Assembly (NCBI RefSeq): GCF_034928825.1
Contig: NZ_JAYFUL010000007.1
Location: 1 to 64,000, forward strand
Length of the DNA: 64,000 nucleotides
Direction of reading: 5' to 3'
Source: Arcicella aquatica
GTDB taxonomy: Bacteria > Bacteroidota > Bacteroidia > Cytophagales > Spirosomataceae
The notes below the pieces were generated by a model. That model was not told where the DNA came from. It saw nothing but the letters and a program-made list of their open reading frames with translations, and ran no database searches. The stretch's first letter is position 1; every line of letters begins with the position of its first letter. Shown here piece by piece: positions 60,857 through 64,000 of this stretch. The position numbers and the translations under genes are program-made.

Positions 60857-61942
60857 TTAATTAATCTCTAATTCTTTAATCGTCTCTACAAGTACTCTTA
60901 CCGCATTAGTTAACCTTTCTGTATTTTTCTCCCCTCCCAAAGCTATTCTAATATATTTTTCGCCATTGATACTATCATCAATCGCAAATTCATTTCCACT
61001 GGTGATGATTATTTGCTTACTTGCCATATCATTTACTAATCTAGTTGAATTGATAGCGTCAGGTAAAGTTATCCAAATATGACTACAAGTAGGATTTGTT
61101 CGATAGGTAAGTCCTTCTAAAAGTGGCGTTACCATATTCTGTAACCTTTCTGCCAAAGCTTGCTTTTGCTCAATAATTGTTTGAAGTGCATTCGTTTGTA
61201 ATAAATAGCTAGTCAACCCACTAAGCAAGGACGAATTGCCACTAGACGACATCCTGATATAATCTGCCACATTCGTTTTCAAATATTTGGGAAGGGCCAC
61301 AAAAGCAGTTTTAATCAGCGGATTGAAGGGTTTGGATAAACTATAAATATGGATAGTCTGCTCTGGCAGTAAATCTAAAAACCTAAGCGGAGGATTGACA
61401 CACATAAACCGATAGGCATCGTCTTCAATAATTAAAAGGTTATGTTCCTTCGCATACTCAGCTATCTGACGCTTTCTTTCAATCGGCATAACCACACAAG
61501 TAGGATTCTGTATAGTTGGTTGTATGTATAACAATTTACTTCCAGTGTTTTTTACAATCGCATCCAAGCCTTCTATCGTAATACCCTCATTATCAACTTC
61601 ACAGGGTATTAATTGATAGTTATTTTCTAAAGCAATGCTTTTAAAGGATACATACGTAAAAGGCTCAGTAATGATTGAATCATATTGTTTCCGACAAGCC
61701 TGTAATAAACAGAGTAATGCCTGATTGCCACTATTACACATGACAATGTCAACAACATCTGGGAAAAGTTCAGACGATAAGCCTAACCATTCAGCACCTA
61801 AATCAATCGTATTTTTATCGCCATGAAAAGGAGGAAATAACAAAAAATCTTTCTTTTCATGTACAAAATCTTTTGTAAAATATTGCTTGATTAAATCCAT
61901 TTCTGCTGGCACAGAGGGATAATTAAACTTTAAATCTATCAT
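60857..61942 (-). CDS. MocR-like PLP-dependent aminotransferase without HTH domain
   Basis: 361 residues, fold type I. PLP ligands are visible: IQPTIQNPTCVVMP (Asn contacting PLP), IEDDAYRFM (Asp pairing with the pyridine nitrogen) and the Schiff-base Lys in HIYSLSKPFNP. The sequence resembles the aminotransferase half of MocR/GntR regulators, but no winged helix precedes the start at 61942, so it is either a free enzyme or a domain split from a regulator. Substrate unknown. The MATE gene lies upstream on the same strand with 115 bp between, possibly co-transcribed. Confidence 0.85.
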   Translation of the reverse strand: MIDLKFNYPSVPAEMDLIKQYFTKDFVHEKKDFLLFPPFHGDKNTIDLGAEWLGLSSELFPDVVDIVMCNSGNQALLCLLQACRKQYDSIITEPFTYVSFKSIALENNYQLIPCEVDNEGITIEGLDAIVKNTGSKLLYIQPTIQNPTCVVMPIERKRQIAEYAKEHNLLIIEDDAYRFMCVNPPLRFLDLLPEQTIHIYSLSKPFNPLIKTAFVALPKYLKTNVADYIRMSSSGNSSLLSGLTSYLLQTNALQTIIEQKQALAERLQNMVTPLLEGLTYRTNPTCSHIWITLPDAINSTRLVNDMASKQIIITSGNEFAIDDSINGEKYIRIALGGEKNTERLTNAVRVLVETIKELEIN

Positions 61943-62057
61943 TGCAAGGTTAGTTTTATTTTCAAAGTCAAATAGTATGATTTACAGTTTTAATTTACAA
62001 AATAATTGAAAATTTCACTAACCTTTAGTTCACGACTTTGAAAGTCGTGCTACAATA

Positions 62058-63410
62058 TTATAATTCCATTTTGCCTACTTTATTGTAGAATCTCCAGCTT
62101 AGTAAGCTTGCCGAAGCCAACAGACTTAGCGTTAAGCCTATCCAAATACCAATGTGTTTTAAATCATAGACAAACCCTAACACATAACATAAAGGCAAGC
62201 CCACCCCCCAGTAAGCAAAGATGGTAATGAGCGTAGGAACGTTTACATCCTGTATTCCTCTTAGGATACCAATACTTACTGCCTGAACGCCATCAAACAA
62301 TTGAAAAATACCACCCCATATAATTAATTGAGCGGCTAGTACAATTACCCCTTCATCTTTTACGTAACTCGCAAAAAAATCATTAAAACTAAGCATCAAT
62401 ATTCCGCAGATACTCATAAAGATTATCCCCATCAATAAAGCAGCCGTACCAGCTTTAAAAATAGCACTTCGGTTTCTCTCTCCTACTCCTGCCCCTACCC
62501 TGATGCCTCCAGCGGTCGCAATACCTGTAGATGCCATATAAGTAAGTGAAACAAACCCTATAGCAACTTGGTGAGCCGCTTTATGCTCAATACTTATCCA
62601 ACCCATCATTACAACAGCCCCATAGAAAGCGGCAATCTCAAAAAATCCTTGAAAACCACTAGGGATTCCTACTTTCAGGATATTTTTGATTAGTGCTGAC
62701 ATTTCTTCAACATGAAGTGTAGCATCCAAATAATCTTTAAATTTTCCGGAACGAAAAACGTAGTAAGTAATAGCAATCAGCATGTATACTCTGGCAATAC
62801 AGGTAGCATAACCCGCTCCCTTTAAACCCAAAGTAGGAAAAATCCAGATGCCATTGATTAAAAAATAGTTCAGAATAATATTCATTAATAAGGCTGTCCA
62901 CGTAATATTCATGGCTACTTTCGTATGCGAAAGACCATCTGTAAAGCTTTTCATGGCTGAAAAAAGAAATGCCGGAATGGTTGAGGCAGTCATAATCCAC
63001 AAGTATTCTTGAGTAAGCGTCTTAATCTGCGGAGGTTGCTGTAAAATTTCCATATTAAGACCAAAAGCCACTACTGCAATAGAACAAACTATACCCATGA
63101 GGATAGCTACCCACAAACTTGATTTCAATAATAGATGACATTTCGCAAAATCCTTTTCGGCTTTGGCTTTTGAAACCATCGGAGAAACAATTTGCAAACA
63201 GATATATCCAATAATAGAAATATTAATCAAAATACCATTCGCATCTGCTGCTGCTGCTAGCGACCCTACCGCACCTTTATCGATTCGGCCTACTTGTATT
63301 GTATCTACCAAGCCCATAATCATAATACCTAGTTGACCAGCAATAATGGGTAGTGACAAACGGAAAGTAGCAATAAGGTCAGTTTTGTAATTATTTAATA
63401 AATTTTTCAA
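62058..63410 (-). CDS. MATE family efflux transporter (NorM-like)
   Basis: 450 residues with 12 TM helices, the usual length. The frame has no ATG near its start; the TTG at 63410 begins a plausible cytoplasmic end (KNLLNNYKTDLIATFRLSLP). NorM features include LPIIAGQLGIMIMGLVDTIQVG, the second-half repeat ILKVGIPSGFQGFFEIAAFYG and PVLP-like substitutes. MATE proteins export cationic drugs using Na+ or H+ gradients; substrate unknown. On the minus strand ahead of the aminotransferase. Confidence 0.9.
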   Translation of the reverse strand: MKNLLNNYKTDLIATFRLSLPIIAGQLGIMIMGLVDTIQVGRIDKGAVGSLAAAADANGILINISIIGYICLQIVSPMVSKAKAEKDFAKCHLLLKSSLWVAILMGIVCSIAVVAFGLNMEILQQPPQIKTLTQEYLWIMTASTIPAFLFSAMKSFTDGLSHTKVAMNITWTALLMNIILNYFLINGIWIFPTLGLKGAGYATCIARVYMLIAITYYVFRSGKFKDYLDATLHVEEMSALIKNILKVGIPSGFQGFFEIAAFYGAVVMMGWISIEHKAAHQVAIGFVSLTYMASTGIATAGGIRVGAGVGERNRSAIFKAGTAALLMGIIFMSICGILMLSFNDFFASYVKDEGVIVLAAQLIIWGGIFQLFDGVQAVSIGILRGIQDVNVPTLITIFAYWGVGLPLCYVLGFVYDLKHIGIWIGLTLSLLASASLLSWRFYNKVGKMEL

Positions 63411-63592
63411 GGAGATTGTTTTAAGAGAATTATTGATAAAATAGTATTGTGAAGTATAATCCTACAAATTAAAGCATAATTGAATCGTAAAAGTTCTATT
63501 TCATTTTGATAAAATAAATTAATAATAGTCTCTATTAATCTACTAATACTTCCTTAACATTCGACCTTTTAGTTTTTCAAATTAAAGAAGAC

Positions 63593-63624
63593 AAAAAATC
63601 CCGTCAAGATTGCTCTCAACAGGA
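63593..63624 (-). terminator. Terminator of the LuxR-type regulator gene
   Basis: On the minus strand TCCTGTTGAGA pairs with TCTTGACGGGA (three G-U pairs) around a 4-base loop and is followed by six T. It is 69 bp after the stop at 63693. Confidence 0.7.
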
Positions 63625-63692
63625 CTTTAAAATGGGTTATTAAAATTTCTTTCTATTTCTAATTAGCTGATGACTAATAGAAAAGTTCAATG

Positions 63693-64000
63693 TTATAAAA
63701 CCACTATTCCCAACCGAATAGCTTCAATTACGATTCCTACCCTAGATTTCACATTCATCTTATAGAAAGCCTGTTCTCTGTATCCATCTACTGTCCTATT
63801 GGCACAACACATTTTACTGGCAATTTCATTGTAGGTAAGTTCAGAACAAGCATAACGAACAAACTCCAATTCACGGTCGCTAAGTCCTAATTCTTTAATA
63901 GGGTTTTTAACTTTTTCAGGGTTTAAACTTTTCAATAATTTATCTGTCACAAATTCAGTATAATAAAACCCTTTATCCATCACATTATCCAAAGCAATTC
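63693..64000 (-). CDS. LuxR/NarL-type response regulator, C-terminal part (partial)
   Basis: The frame is open to the right edge. The visible 102 residues contain the end of a receiver-linker region (DKGFYYTEFVTDKLL) and a LuxR-type helix-turn-helix (about 36-96: LGLSDRELEFVRYACSELTY, NEIASKMCCANRTVDGYREQ, AFYKMNVKSRVGIVIEAIRL). The linker resembles NarL-family regulators of Cytophagales, so a receiver with its phospho-Asp is expected outside the window. The first Met-like codon inside (TTG at 63992) is not the real start. Terminator at 63593-63624. Confidence 0.85.
   Translation of the reverse strand, partial: IALDNVMDKGFYYTEFVTDKLLKSLNPEKVKNPIKELGLSDRELEFVRYACSELTYNEIASKMCCANRTVDGYREQAFYKMNVKSRVGIVIEAIRLGIVVL

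Noticed and set aside
60550..60864. 104-codon plus-strand frame opposite the toxin
   Set aside because: Antisense to a well-recognised HigB; its sequence shows no family signature.

Overview
The window comes from a low-GC member of the Bacteroidota. A Cytophagales bacterium fits best, from the SusC/SusD pair with FecI/FecR control, a one-protein hybrid two-component sensor, type I leader peptides ending in AQ, a TAnnTTTG-type promoter and weak Shine-Dalgarno sites. The genus cannot be fixed from sequence alone. No rRNA, tRNA or CRISPR array was seen.

Layout. 1-144: the start of an IS3-type transposase OrfA running off the left edge. 177-4564: a Tet-type MFS exporter, a 160-bp MITE, a lipoprotein and two tandem beta-barrel-like proteins. 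4639-7980: a minus-strand operon of an ECF sigma factor, a one-TM putative anti-sigma, a CpxP/CnrX-like periplasmic sensor, a YHYH protein, a YwqK repeat lipoprotein and a SCO1-type copper chaperone. 8193-21256: a beta-glucan (laminarin-type) utilisation locus with FecI-type sigma, FecR, SusC carrying an STN domain, SusD, a PKD/carbohydrate-binding surface protein and a GH16 laminarinase-type enzyme, followed by a FadR-type regulator and an MFS transporter that share an operator-like palindrome.

21378-28354: a three-gene minus-strand cluster with a processive GT2 synthase fused to a GH26 domain and a GH2/GH5-like domain, a double-GH26 membrane protein and a GH2/GH5-like lipoprotein. Two of its five glycosidase-like domains appear to have lost both catalytic acids. 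This is my main candidate for an undescribed polysaccharide-making system. 28704-36234: multi-PAS histidine kinases and a CheY-like regulator. 36594-48397: mixed metabolic and regulatory genes, including a ChrB-AraC fusion divergent from a TauE/SafE anion transporter, and a 1360-residue hybrid two-component protein. 48493-51220: a P-loop ATPase overlapping a TPR protein, possibly a STAND-like conflict pair. 51496-64000: S1/P1-type nuclease, GNAT, ferritin-like protein, two GntR/PBP1-type regulators (one without its DNA-binding part), leuS, a YfiT-type DinB protein, a HigBA toxin-antitoxin pair, a MocR-like aminotransferase, a MATE exporter and a LuxR-type response regulator cut by the right edge.

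Intergenic repeats recur: a MITE family with 18-bp inverted ends (1710, inverted at 28492), a 44-46-bp perfect palindrome between convergent genes (4588 and 41941), a 258-bp element with 24-bp inverted ends (51232) whose parts recur at 21269 and 52601, and an isolated IS-end-like sequence at 23191.
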